From contig CM053140.1 of the NCBI GenBank assembly GCA_028571685.1, forward strand, positions 153,311,701 through 153,375,700: a stretch of DNA of 64,000 nucleotides, in the 5' to 3' direction. Positions 24,030 to 35,261 of the stretch are shown here, in pieces. The position numbers were made by a program, and so were the translations under genes. The notes beneath the pieces are model-generated. The model made no database searches. It saw only the letters and a list, made by a program, of their open reading frames with translations, and was not told the DNA's origin. Every line of letters starts with the position of its first letter. Within the stretch, counting starts at the first letter, position 1. This DNA is from Heterohyrax brucei (lineage: Eukaryota > Chordata > Mammalia > Hyracoidea > Procaviidae).

Positions 24030-24223
24030 GTTGTTGTTGGTTGCTATCAAGTCTGTTCTAACTTATGGTGACCATGAGTGTGAAGAGTAGAACTACTCTG
24101 TAAGATTTTCAATGCTGGGACCTCTCCAAGGATTGCCATTTCTGTCTCCCAAGGCACCTCTGAGTGAGTTCAAGCAATTAACCTTCTAGCTAGTAATGGA
24201 AGACTTAACTGTCTGCACGACCC
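24030..24223 (-). mobile_element. AfroSINE, long subtype, antisense
   Basis: GTTGTTGGTTGCTATCAAGT (tail side), AGAGTAGAACTACTCTGTAA, then CTCCCAAGGCACCTCTGAGT and a degraded head (GACTTAACTGTCTGCACGAC). It carries the extra middle block that the shorter copies lack. Confidence 0.82.
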
Positions 24224-24384
24224 ATGGACTTGTACGGCTGGAGACAGTTGTGATGATCTTGGATGTCAGCAGGTTCTGTTTGGGGTTAATTTAGTAAACA
24301 ATGAGAATCTTCAAATTAATCTGAATATTTCTGGAACTTTTCTGGCAGATTTCCAAGAAGAGTTATTTGAAGGAGATACTTATT

Positions 24385-26620
24385 ATTTTTAGGTGCTACT
24401 GAGTTGATTCTGACTCACAGTGACTTTAAGAACAGTGGAAGGAAATGCTGCCTGGTCATCTGCCATCCTCACAATTGTTATGCTTGAACAGTTTGTCTCA
24501 GTCACTGTGTCAATCCATCTCAGTGGGGGGGGGGGGGATGTCTTCCTCTTTTTAGCTGACTCTGTATTTTACCAAGCATGATATCCTCATGCAGGGACTG
24601 ATCCCTCCTGAGAATATTATCCAAATTTGTGGGACACAGTTTGGCCATTGTGGCTTCTAAGGAGCATTCTGCTTGTACTTCTTTCAAGCAGATGTGCTTG
24701 TTTTTCTGGCAGTTCATGATATATTCAATATCCTTCACCAGCACCATAATTCAAAGGAATGAGTTCTTCTTCAGTCTTCCTTACTAATTATCTAAACTTT
24801 GCATGCATATGAGGTGACTGAAAATACTACACCTTGAATCAAATGTGCTTTAGTCCTTAAAGTAACAGTTTTGCTTTTCAACACTTTGAAGAAGTCTTTG
24901 CAGCAGGTTTGCCCAATGCAGTGAGTCGTTTGATTTCCTGACTGTTGTCCACATGAGGTTTGATTTTGGATCTATGTAAAATGAAATGCTTGACAATGTC
25001 AAACTTTTCTCCATTTATCAAGATATTGCTTATTTGTGCAGTTGTGAGGATGTTTGTTTTCTTTATGTTGAGGTGTCATCCATACTGAAGGCTGTGTGGT
25101 CTTTGATCTTCATTAGTGAATATATCAAATCCTCCTCATTTGCAACTAGCAAGGTTGCGTCATCTGCATAATGCATGTTGTTAAGGAGTCTTCTAGTCAT
25201 GATGCCATTTTCTTCTTCATATTGCTCATTTTCTCAGATTATTTGTTCAGCATACAGACTGAATAGGTATGGTGAAAGCTAAAAAAATGCTACACACACT
25301 TTCCTTGATTTTAAACTATGTAATATCCCTTTGTTCTGTTCAAAACACTGCCTTTGGGTCTATGCATGTGTTCCACATGAGCACAATTAATTGTTCTGGA
25401 ATTTTCACTCTTTGCAACGTCATTCAAAAATTGTTGTGATCCACATAACCAAATGACTTTGCATATTCAATAAAACACAGGTAAACATCTTTCTGCTGTT
25501 TTCTGCTTTACGCTGTGATCTGTCTGACATCACAGTAATATCCTCATTCCATGTCCTCTTCTGAGTATGACTGGAACTTCCAGCAATTCTCTCCTCAATG
25601 TAGTACTGCAACCACTTCTGAATGATCTTCCAGAAAATTTTACTTGCATGAATTATAAATGATATGTTCAATTTCTGTATTCTGTTGGATCATCTTTCTT
25701 TAGAGTGGGTACAAATATGAATCTCTTCCAGTTGGTTGGACATGAGTTTGTTTTCCAAATTTCTTGACATACTTAAGTGAGTACCTCCAGCACTGCATAT
25801 GTTGTTCAAAACACCTCAGTTGCTAGTCTTCCGATTCCTGAAGTCTTGTTCTTTGCCATTTTCTTCAGTGTAGCTTGGTCTTCTTGTTTCATTACCACCA
25901 ATTCTCAATCGTGTGCTACTTCTTGAAATGTATGAATGTCAACTCTGTGTATTCTTTCCACCTTCTTTTGATGTTTTCCATGTTGTTCAGTATTTCTCTT
26001 ATAAAATCTTTTGATGTTGCTATTTGAGGCTTGACATTTTTCTTTAGTTTATTAAGATTAAGAATTGCTGAGTGTGTTCTATCATTATGTTTTTTTTAAC
26101 CTCAGGTCTTTACACATTTTATTATAATACTTAGCTGGATCTTCTCAAGCCACTTTTTGAAATTGTCCGTTTATCACTTTTGTCCTTTTATTTTGTCAGT
26201 TCTTCCTTTTGCTTTAGCTACTAGACATTCAAGAGCAAGCTTCAGAGTCTCATCTGATATCCTTTTTTTTTTAATTCATTCTTACCTTTTTAATGACCTT
26301 CATGTGTAACGTCCTTGATGTCTGTCGTTCTACAGCTCATCTGGTCTTTGGTCATTAGAGTTCAACGCATCAAATCTATGTTTGTGATGGTCTCTAAATT
26401 CAGGTGAAATATACCCCAAATTGTACTTTGGCTCTTCTGGATTTGTTCTGATTTTCTTTAGCTTCAACTTAAGCTTACAATGAGAAATTAGCGAATGCAT
26501 GTTTCAAAATGGCCTATATAAGTCCACCGTGAGTGGTCTTGTTGATATTTGAAATACTAATGGCATAACTTCCAGCATCAAAGTAAAACACAAAGCATCA
26601 TAGTTCGGCAACTTGATAGA
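24385..26620 (-). mobile_element. RTE/BovB-like LINE, internally deleted
   Basis: Antisense RTE-family LINE of about 2.2 kb. The left end is the element's 3' tail (GGTGCTACTGAGTTGATTCT), followed by the reverse transcriptase region. The right end is 5' UTR (complement includes ACTTCCAGCATCAAAGTAAA near 26568). RT sequence runs to about 26490 and then passes directly into 5' UTR sequence, so the upstream endonuclease-coding region (about 1 kb in a full RTE of about 3.2 kb) is missing. A G13 run lies at 24526-24538. Family assignment is from recall of afrotherian RTE elements. Confidence 0.85.
24440..26490 (-). pseudogene. RTE ORF (reverse transcriptase part) pseudogene
   Basis: RTE-clade LINEs encode one protein with an N-terminal endonuclease and a C-terminal RT. 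On the minus strand 24520-24747 reads VLVKDIEYIMNCQKNKHICL and later RRDQSLHEDIMLGKIQSQLK, the familiar C-terminal segment of BovB/RTE ORFs. At 25420-25671 the frame reads SFIIHASKIFWKIIQKWLQY, an RT palm/thumb-region segment, then EERIAGSSSHTQKRTWNEDI. Frames are broken by stops, and the endonuclease domain is absent. Confidence 0.78.
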
Positions 26621-26669
26621 CACTGTGGAAGAAAAGCCTAGAAAGGAGTATATTCAGAGTGCTATGCCA

Positions 26670-26795
26670 GAATCTGGAGCCTTTTGGGCAGGGGGTAAGT
26701 GACTGGTAAGCAAGTGTCAGCAACCCAAATCTATTGCTTGCTCCTTGGAAATTCTTTGGGGCAAGTCTACTGTGTTCAATAGGACAACAATCAGC
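26670..26795 (+). mobile_element. AfroSINE, degraded
   Basis: Divergent copy: AAGTGACTGGTAAGCAAGTG, then CTTGCTCCTTGGAAATTCTT, then AGTCTACTGTGTTCAATAGG. Confidence 0.65.
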
Positions 26796-26799
26796 TGGA

Positions 26800-27955
26800 T
26801 TTTTGTTTGTTGTCTGTTTTGGTTAATGCTAAGGCCTAAAGTATCATGATAAAACTGAGAAGAGAATGAAGCAACAGAGAAGAGAAATTAAGCAATGTAA
26901 AATAAACAGAATTTGATGTGAAGAAAGAAGCTAAAACATTAAAAAAATGAATATGGATACATGGTGATGCCTTAAAATTATGAAGCAAAGCTTGTATTTG
27001 AGGAGAACAAACAAATACAAAATGAAACATCATTTAATTTAAGGGCTGGGTGAAAGATTAAGAGTCAACTCAAATAATTTACTTTATATAGTAAGGAACC
27101 AAGGCTCAAGGAAAGTGATCTGTCAAAATCAGATTTCTAATACAGAAGAAAATTTTGAAACATACTGAGTTTGAGGGACCAGTAGCAGATACAGGTAAAT
27201 AAATTTACACTAAATAAGGCAATAAGATACCACTGATGAAAACAATAAAAAATTGTCTATTGTGAGAATAAAATGATCACCTCATTAGATTAATAACTTA
27301 GAAAGAAACTTACAGAAAGGAAACTTGCTCCTAATATATCATGAATGTATATTGTATTATAATTTAGAAAAACTAATTTTCCTTTGACATCTCCAGATTC
27401 CATATTGTAAGAAAAATTGAGAAAAGAAAATAATCTTGAGCCTCAGAAATATTTTCCTGCTGTTCTATTACGATGAGATTAATTGCTAGTCACACAAATT
27501 AAAAAGTATAAAATGCTTTAAAGAACACATGGAAGGTTTCTCATGCCCTATAATAAAGGGCTGTAAATGTGATACAACACACTCTACTGAAAAAAATTGT
27601 CTCAGTAATTTCTACTATAAAGCAATTTTCTCCTACTGCAGCTTCCTTGGAAAGGTGACAAGATAAAATTGATTTCTGAACCCATCATTTCAGAGAGCCA
27701 TATAATTGTCTCATTTTAAAGCTGAAAAAAAGCAATGATGTTGTTAGTAGCTTTCAGTGACAGAAAAGTTTTCACAAATACAAATACTACACTAAATCAA
27801 TTAAGAAATTGCCAAAGAAGGCAAGTAAACATACACATAGAAAAACTTGTCCCTAACTAAAGAATTCTAGTCTTCATTTTTACATCTTAGACAATGTTTA
27901 TTTTTAACGAAGATAATCATTATGTAACTAATTTAATGCCATACAATTTCTATTT
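26800..27955. other. No recognisable gene or repeat
   Basis: AT-rich, unique-looking sequence. No coding or repeat signal that I can name. Confidence 0.45.
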
Positions 27956-27960
27956 GTAAT

Positions 27961-28460
27961 TGAGGGGACTCTGTCCCTGGATTTCAGAGAGGTTTAATGT
28001 AAGCCATCTTTTCCTGTCATGTTCCTGTATTTTACAGTTTACCATAAGCTATTCTCCCTTGCCATTACCCAAAAACAGCTTACAGGAATCTCACCACAAA
28101 CAAAACTTTATACCTGGCATTCTCACCCTCCTAAGAAAAGTTCTTCCATTATCACATTGTGGCCATAAACACACCTTACCTTCTCCCCCACTTCTTCTTT
28201 TTCAGACCATAAATCCCCTTACCAGAATTTCTTGCAACTCTCTCTCCTCTTTTAATTAACATTCTTCCCTTATAGAACCGTAAATCCCCTAACCCCACTC
28301 TACCTCTCTGAAACTTTAAAACTATAAAAAAATAGCCCTACTGGCCAGGAACAGGCTGAGCCACCCTTGGCTCAGATCCCACACTCATTCTCTTCAAATA
28401 AACTTCGCTGGACCCTCAGACTGTGTGTCTCCACCTCTATTTTGGGCCATTCTCTCCCCA
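27961..28460 (+). mobile_element. Solo LTR, class I ERV-like
   Basis: A 500-bp block begins TGAGGGGACTCTGTCC and ends TCTCTCCCCA, fitting TG...CA termini. A TATA-like CTATAAAAAAATAG lies at 28321-28334 and a polyadenylation signal AATAAA at 28397-28402. It is followed by TTCGCTGGACCCTCAGACTG and a pyrimidine-rich U5-like stretch, an arrangement typical of gammaretrovirus-like LTRs. Flanking 5-mers GTAAT and GTAGT (27956-27960, 28461-28465) could be a duplication with one mismatch. No internal viral genes are present. Confidence 0.7.
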
Positions 28461-28465
28461 GTAGT

Positions 28466-29680
28466 ATTATGTTTAATATAAGTTTACTTGCAAGCATATA
28501 ATTTTTAAAAATATCTTTAAGTAAGATTATGTCTCAGTTGCTTGTCTGGAAGACTTGCAATCTACATATAATATTCAATTTTAAGCAGGCTGATATTCTT
28601 ACACTTACATCACTGGAAACAAACAAAAATTCTTCAATATTCTATTTTGAGACCTCTTAGAAAGCTGTACACTGTGTTGAATGATTCCACTTTCCATAGA
28701 GTTTTTTTGATAGACCATCTGTAAAAATAAACAGAATAAGCAGGAGTCAGTAGTGGGGAGAGACAGAAGAAAGAAGGTGATGAAGGAGAAAATCAAGTAT
28801 GATGACTAGTGATTTTGTTTGTATCACAAACAGCCCTATTCAATTTCCTGTTAAAATAATTTATATATTTTACAATTTCAAAATGTAATATGTCACACTA
28901 TGTACTATAATACACAGTTATGTTTAATGTTTCGTGATAAATACCTGACACTTCAACTAGAATTAGAAGAAAACGAATGCTCCTGTTTAAGTTTTGCCTG
29001 TTCGTGTCATTCTAAACTCAAAACATAATAGACTGTGTTCCTTTTCACAAGGATAACCTGAAACTTTAAATTATTTTCATTTTTTTCCACCTGAGATATA
29101 ATATTAACAAAGAATACTCAACTGTGAAAAAAAAAAAATAGTCTGAAGGAAAATGACTACTTGTCTCATCTCAGTGTGAGATTTAAATGTTTTTAGATAC
29201 TGAGACTTCCTTAGGTCAACGTTTTTTCCTAGCACGTTCAGGTTTTATTTTTAATCAAATCAAAATTATTGGCTTCTATGCAGTTAATTGCATATATTAT
29301 GTACACTGGGGTAATTAATCTACATCTAATGTCACCAACTCATTAAAATTTAAGAGCCTATCTAATATTACATTCACAAATACTATATGTTATTGAAAAT
29401 CTATGTTGTGAATGTAAACTACTGATTTGAAATGATTGCTGCTTGCTCATCTACACCCACAGCTTTGTAAGCCTTCAGGTAGTCATCTGTATAATACATT
29501 TATTTATTTTAAAAACTGTTCATTTAGCATACTCTGTGCTCTACTTATGTGCTGACACATAAATTAAAAAGCTGTAACTAACAGATTCAATGATATAATT
29601 TCCTGTTTCTGATTTTTATTCTTAGCATTTCTTAGAATACTCTAAGTAAACGACATGAACCTTTGAAAAGAAAGTTTCAT
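28466..29680. other. No recognisable gene or repeat
   Basis: AT-rich; an A-run at about 29128-29140. Nothing recognised. Confidence 0.45.
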
Positions 29681-29682
29681 AG

Positions 29683-30038
29683 TGTCATGGACTGAATTGT
29701 GTACCCCCAAAAATATGTAGCCATGTGGCTGGGCCATGATTCCCAGTATCTTGTGACTGTCCTCCATTTTGTGATTTTCCTGTGCTGTATGTTAAAGGAT
29801 TAGGGTGGGACTGTAAATCCCTTTATAAGATCACCTCCCTGCTCCTCCATAAAGGGAGCTTCCCTGGAGTAAGGCTTGCCCCACCCTTAATCCTTTCAGC
29901 CTGCAAGAGATAAAAGGAAAGAGTAGCAATCAGCGAATTGAGAACCTTGTACCATCAAGCAAGCAGCACCAGGAGAAGAGTGTGTCCTTCAAACCTGAGG
30001 TTCCTGCACCAAGATGCTCCCTGGACAAAAACTGATGC
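29683..30038 (+). mobile_element. ERVL-MaLR-like LTR, 3'-truncated
   Basis: Starts TGTCATGGACTGAATTGTGT and contains GGCTGGGCCATGATTCCCAG, CCTCCATTTTGTGATTTTCC and CCATCAAGCAAGCAGCACCA, blocks shared with the LTRs at 34283, 35262 and 41007. It stops after GATGCTCCCTGGAC; the polyadenylation part is missing. Confidence 0.75.
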
Positions 30039-30224
30039 AATCACACACATAGTTTATAGTTAAAATTATTTTATATGCTATTCTCATTTTTCAATATTCA
30101 AACAAGTATTGGGTAACTGTAATAGACCAAATATTCTTTCATACTTGTGAGATACAAATAATAGAAATGACAGTATCCCAGTCTTCAAGTTGTATATACA
30201 TAACTGTACATCTACCTGTCTATT

Positions 30225-30382
30225 TGGAAACCCTGTGGCTTAGTGGTTGAGTGCCATGGCTCCTAACCAGAAGATAAGTGGTTCAAATCTTCTAGGCATT
30301 CCTTGGAAATTCTATGGGGCAGTTCAAGTCTGTCTAGAGGGTCGCTATGTGGCACGATTGACTCAATAGTGGTGAGTTTGAT
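30225..30382 (+). mobile_element. AfroSINE
   Basis: GGAAACCCTGTGGCTTAGTG, then CCTTGGAAATTCTATGGGGC, then GGGTCGCTATGTGGCACGAT. Confidence 0.9.
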
Positions 30383-30392
30383 TTTTGGTTAC

Positions 30393-30474
30393 TTGTCCAT
30401 CCACCCATCCACCCATCCACCCATCCGTCCATCCATCTATCCACCCATCCATCCATAATCTATCTATCTATCAT
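30393..30474. repeat. Microsatellite (CCATCCAC/CATC)n then (TATC)n
   Basis: Repeated CCAT/CCAC tetramers across 30393-30455, then CTATCTATCTATC at 30461-30473. It sits at the end of one SINE and before the next. Confidence 0.9.
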
Positions 30475-30483
30475 CTGCACACC

Positions 30484-30624
30484 TAGAGCCCTGGTGGCAC
30501 AGTTACTCGCCAAGCATTATGACTACTAACTAAAAGGTTGGCAGTTTGAATGTATCAGTCAAACTTAGAAACACTCTGAAGCAGTTCTAAGCTGTAGTAC
30601 CAGGTTGACTGAACAGCAAGGGGT
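30484..30624 (+). mobile_element. AfroSINE
   Basis: TAGAGCCCTGGTGGCACAGT, then CTAACTAAAAGGTTGGCAGT, then CTCTGAAGCAGTTCTAAGCT; tail degraded. Confidence 0.85.
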
Positions 30625-30639
30625 TCTTTTCCTTTTTTT

Positions 30640-31079
30640 TCAGCTCTCGTATATATATATATCCGATGTACTTTATACTTAGATAATTTTGAGTATATCA
30701 TACTTGTCTCTTATGTAGCCTCTATATTTTTAATTTTTTCCTCTCTTCTGTTTTGATGTTTTCTGTTAACCTTCTGTTTACATTGTCATCCCCTTAAGTT
30801 TCTAATTTTATCATTTGCTGTTCATTTGGTAACCCAAATCTGCTTCTTTCCCTTCTGGCCAGAAATGACTGGTTATGTCATCTCTTTGGTTATATCAAGA
30901 ATTGGCTAGTGCTTCCCTCAGAAAAATGGATGTAGTTTACTAATGAAGATTTTGTTGTAAATGGAGTGTATGAGATACTGCATGACATGCTGCTGAAAAT
31001 TTAATCAAGATGAGGACTAAGACATGATCACCAGATTAATGTTTAGATCATAGGGGAGTTAGTGCTATTTTACTAGTGA
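30640..31079. other. No recognisable gene or repeat
   Basis: Contains a short TATATATATATAT run at 30648-30661; otherwise nothing recognised. Confidence 0.45.
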
Positions 31080-31080
31080 A

Positions 31081-31225
31081 TGGAAACCCTGGTGCATAGT
31101 GGTTGACTGCCACAGCTAGTTAGCAGTTCAGATCTGCCAGGCTCCTCTTGGAAACTCTATGGAGCAGTTCTACTCTGTCCAGTAAGTGTCATTATGAGTT
31201 GGAAGAGACTTGACAGCACATATTT
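31081..31225 (+). mobile_element. AfroSINE
   Basis: TGGAAACCCTGGTGCATAGT, then CTCTTGGAAACTCTATGGAG, then CATTATGAGTTGGAAGAGAC. Confidence 0.9.
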
Positions 31226-31259
31226 GTTTGTTTGCTGTGTTTTGTTTTTTGGGTTTGGA

Positions 31260-31960
31260 ATTAGAGGCTGACTCTAGATCTGGACTGGCATTTGCACTAG
31301 ACAGAGCTGGGTAAGGAAGAGAAGATGTATTTGGAGGAATTTTGTGTTAAAGAAATGTACTATGAGGGATGATTTGGTTAGCTGGAAAATATAGCAGCCT
31401 GCTTTTCTGTTGTTGGTATTGATCCTGGGAGAGAAGTAAAATTTGATGACACGGAAAAATAAACGTATAATTCAAAAAGCAAAGTCCTCAAGACAAGTGG
31501 ATTTGCTGCCCTTAGGCAACATGGGAGACTCACAGACTGTAATGGGAAAAGAGTGCAATACACATTGTACACTTTTAGAGACTGATGGCACTGGATGAGA
31601 AAGTTCTCTTCTGATGGATTCTATCTCACCAATGAAATAAGAAACTGCTTAAAATAAGGGAAAATGTTGAAGGTTTTCAAAGAGATGACAAAATCCAAAA
31701 TTGTTATCTAGAAGATAGAGAATGAAAGGCTGAGTAAAATATTTGTAAAACGTTCAGCAAAGCATTGTTGACACTGAGAACAAGCATACACACTTGGTCA
31801 CAAATTCAAATTAAGATGAGTCGATTTGATTTGTGTTTTCTCCAGACATAATTTGAGGGTACAATGAATTTATGCATTTAGATTTCCTGATCTTTAGCAA
31901 CTTGCAATTTTGGAATAAAATCCATTAAGTTTTCATGACAGAAAATAATTTTTGTAGTAT
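31260..31960. other. No recognisable gene or repeat
   Basis: Nothing recognised; the small frame 31378-31572 (minus) has no domain. Confidence 0.4.
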
Positions 31961-31969
31961 CTAGTCTCT

Positions 31970-32345
31970 CTTCCTTTTCAGTGGTAAAACCCTCAGAGTG
32001 TAGATTTTGGATTTGGCCATTTGAATAAACATTACTTTTTTTCTCCCTGCTGCTCCCTCAGTAAGATGTTCTTATGCTAGACTTCTAGCTAGTGGAATGT
32101 GAGCACAATGGTGTATTCAACTTGTAAGCTGATCTCAATGATCCAACTTGCTGTCTTTGATGTTCTCTTTCTTGGTTTTGCTGGTTGGAAATGATATTAA
32201 TAGTGTAACCCTAAAAGCTGCATGTTACAGAAGGCATAACTGTACTGCTACTTGTATCATTAGGCCTATGTGTACTACATTATTTAATAAATGAGAAATA
32301 TACATTAATCTATTATGAGCTACTGTATTTTGGAGCTTCCTTTTT
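31970..32345 (+). mobile_element. Possible old MLT1-type LTR remnant
   Basis: Weak resemblance to MLT1-type LTRs: TAGCTAGTGGAATGTGAGCA in the middle, and ATTTAATAAATGAGAAATAT then GAGCTACTGTATTTTGGAGC at the end, like the polyadenylation part of mammalian MaLR LTRs. Heavily diverged; it could be another old LTR family. Confidence 0.35.
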
Positions 32346-32349
32346 AAGA

Positions 32350-33260
32350 AGCTTGTCTAGTGTCCTAAGAAAATAATAGGATATTATTTAATAAATTTCT
32401 GGTGATCATTTAATTAAAACATTTGTAGCTTTACCCCAAGCAAAATGTTCCTTTCTTTTCCTGTTTAGTATTCTTATAAAGTCATGATATCAAAGTTATA
32501 CCTTGACTTTTTAATACTGAATGGAGAGCTTTCTATATTTCCATTCTAGATAGCTAATATGATGTTGAATTATCTGTTATTTTATAGGTAGGTGAAAATC
32601 AGCTTTGTAAATATCTGTTTTAAATGCTTCTTTTAAAAAGGAAAGTTTTGAATCACTTTACTTTCAAATTTTGGGTTAAATTTAGTTATTTCAAATTTGT
32701 TGTCACAATATTTCAATCTATTTCTTATTATATCATACCCTCTTTAAATTTGTGATATGTGTTTTCGTGCTTTCTTTTTTAAATATGTGGATCCATTCAT
32801 TCAAAGAATCAGATTTTAATGTTTTTGTTTGTTTTTCATATCATCAATATCAGATATCCACCTGTATTCTTTGTTTTTTAATGTATGTCATGTCTTTTCT
32901 AATTCATAAATAATTTTAAATTATTCTCATATTTTTATAACTTTTTAAGAAATAAATATGTTTAGAAATTTATTAGAAGCCTCTTTGAATACTACCTGTT
33001 TTGTGTCTTATGTTTATTCTTTGGCTCTGTATCTGGGAATCTCTAGGTATATTAGTAATAACTTTATATACATTACTAATAACTAACAGTCTTGGCTACT
33101 TAGCACCTCCACAGGCATCACTTTCCAGAAGAATGGCAAACGATTGATTAGATTTGTCTCTGAATATTCCTCTCCATCTTTTGAGGGTCTAGTATCTCTG
33201 GAGAAGTCTCCACTTGGAGCAAACTGTTAGCACTCCCTGATGCTACCCGAAGTTTAGAGA
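32350..33260. other. No recognisable gene or repeat
   Basis: Very AT-rich. No gene or repeat that I can identify. Confidence 0.45.
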
Positions 33261-33264
33261 TCTG

Positions 33265-33402
33265 AGTCAACTCAGAGGTGCTTTAAAATAAGCACTGGGA
33301 GATTTGCTTTTAGAAATCAGCAATTGGAAACCCTATGGACCAGTGTTCTGCTCTACACATGGAGGAGTCATGAGACAGAGAAGACTTGAAGACAACTGGT
33401 TT
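33265..33402 (+). mobile_element. AfroSINE, long subtype, 5' part degraded
   Basis: Good match only in the 3' half: CAATTGGAAACCCTATGGAC, then GAGGAGTCATGAGACAGAGA. Upstream TCAGAGGTGCTTTAAAATAA may be the degraded middle. Confidence 0.6.
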
Positions 33403-33404
33403 AG

Positions 33405-33995
33405 TTTTAGTATTTCTCTAAGCCTAGTTTTTTCCAAATTAAATATCAGCTGTTCAGTTCTTCAGGTGACTAGCTTTTTCACCATTTGCAAAGAATAAAG
33501 CATTTCGGGGCAAATCTTACTTTTAGAATGCAGCAGCACCATTCACATCGTATCAGCTCTTGGCTTGAGTGAGGTACAGCAACCACGTTATATGTCAGAG
33601 ACAGAAAAAACAAAGGTGCAAAAATGAATGACTGCTTGGATTGATGAGCAATCCCATATGCCTAACTTACTACCATTGGTCACTGAGTCAGACTATCTAA
33701 AGTTATCCAAGCAGTTGTAACGTAGTTTGCTACAGAGACTTTTCAGGACATTCAGGTCCCCTCTGTGACTCATTACTAATTTTTAAAAAATATGTGAAAC
33801 ATTTTAAAGGCCAATTTTAATCTACTCACAAGACCTTATCAGGTAATGCTTTTAGGAATGGTAATCTGAACTCATTTGTGTAAGTGGACTTAGATGGAAA
33901 GTAGATAGTCCATAATCAAGTATTTCTATTATTCCATCAGATAGTGTGTTTCTATTAAAAGGAAGAAAACCAAAATTAAGTATATACGTGTATAT
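33405..33995. other. No recognisable gene or repeat
   Basis: Nothing recognised. Confidence 0.45.
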
Positions 33996-33997
33996 AT

Positions 33998-34158
33998 GGA
34001 AACCCTCGTGGTGTTGTGTTAAATGTCATGTCTGCTAACCAAATGGTCAGCAGTTTGAATCTGCCAGGCACTCCTTGGAAGCTCTGTGGAGTAGTTCTAC
34101 TCTGTTGTAAAGGGTCACTATGAGTAGGAATGAATTGAGTCAACAGCAGTGGGTTGGG
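33998..34158 (+). mobile_element. AfroSINE
   Basis: GGAAACCCTCGTGGTGTTGT, then GAATCTGCCAGGCACTCCTT, then TAAAGGGTCACTATGAGTAG. A GT microsatellite starts within a few bases of its 3' end. Confidence 0.9.

Positions 34159-34162
<4 letters not shown>

Positions 34163-34202
<40 letters not shown>
34163..34202. repeat. (TG)n dinucleotide repeat, about 20 units
   Basis: Uninterrupted alternating TG across about 40 bp, attached to the tail of a SINE. It produces a meaningless VCVCVC frame. Confidence 0.97.
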
Positions 34203-34204
<2 letters not shown>

Positions 34205-34605
34205 AGAGAGACAGAGAGTTATATTGATGATACACGAAAATTCCAGGATAAGAAGCACTTAAAGTTCAGATTTCTATGTACTTGCCATCGTGGATTGACT
34301 TGTGTCCCTCCCAAAATATGTGTAGCAATTTGGCTGGGCTGTGATTCCTAGTATTGTGCGATTGCTCTCCACTCTTTGATTTTCCTATGCAGTAAACCCT
34401 AGTCTCTGCCTGTGGCTAATAGATTGTATTATATTAAAGAGGATTATAGTGAGACTGTAGTACCCTTAATAAGGGAGTTTCCCCAGAATATGCCTTGCAC
34501 CACTCTTATCTCACAAGAGATAAAAGCAAAAGGAAAAGAGCGGAGAGTTGGGGATCTCATACCATCAAGAAAGCAGCACCAGGAACAGAGGGTATCTTTC
34601 AGACC

Positions 34606-35090
34606 TGTTTTAGTCATCTGGTTCTGTTCTAATAGAAATACTACAAATGGATTTCTTTAAAAAGAGAAATTTATTTTGTCATAGTCTAGTTGTCTGAAAG
34701 TCCAAATTCAGAGCATCAGCTCCAGGGGAGGCTTTGTCTCCAGGCTCTGAAGAAAGGTCCTTGTTGTCAGTCTTTCCCTGGACTGCAAGCTTCTGAGGCC
34801 CAAGCACTCTGGTCCTTTCCAAAAGGTGTGTTCAGCTCCTAGCATTGCTTATTGGTGGTCCCAGAATCTCTCTGCTAGCTTCTTTCCTTTATATCTCGGG
34901 AAACTGCCTCAAGGCACAAAACAAGTTTACACATTGCCTGTTCTACCAAGACAACTGCCACCAACCCACCCTTATTAACATTATCAAGGAGGGATTTACA
35001 ACATGGAGGAACATCACGCAATACCAGGAATCATGGTCCAGCTAAATTGCTGGACATATTTTTGGGGAAACACAGTTAAGTACATTGATG
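34606..35090 (-). mobile_element. ERVL-MaLR-like LTR (C), antisense, nested
   Basis: 485 bp, about the same length as the LTR at 41007-41492. Its complement carries CAGCAATTTAGCTGGACCAT and an AATAAATTT polyadenylation region, in family order. Flanks AGACC (34601-34605) and GGACC (35091-35095) form a 5-bp TSD with one mismatch, as expected for ERVL-type integration. Confidence 0.75.
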
Positions 35091-35261
35091 GGACCTGAGG
35101 TTCCTTACTGAGATGCCCTCAGATCAAAGACAGACTGATGCAACACAGGGACCTTCCTCTAGAGGTAATCAGAGAGTGCATTACCTTGGAGTTGGCACCG
35201 TGTATTCAAGCTTCAAGTCTACTGAATTGTCAAAGAATAAGCTTTCCTTTATAAAGCCATC

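Noticed and set aside
30393-30474. Regular short repeats as a possible CRISPR-like array
   Set aside because: They are tetranucleotide microsatellites with no spacers, in mammalian DNA.
34154-34351. Open frame starting with a VCVCVC run
   Set aside because: It translates a TG dinucleotide repeat.
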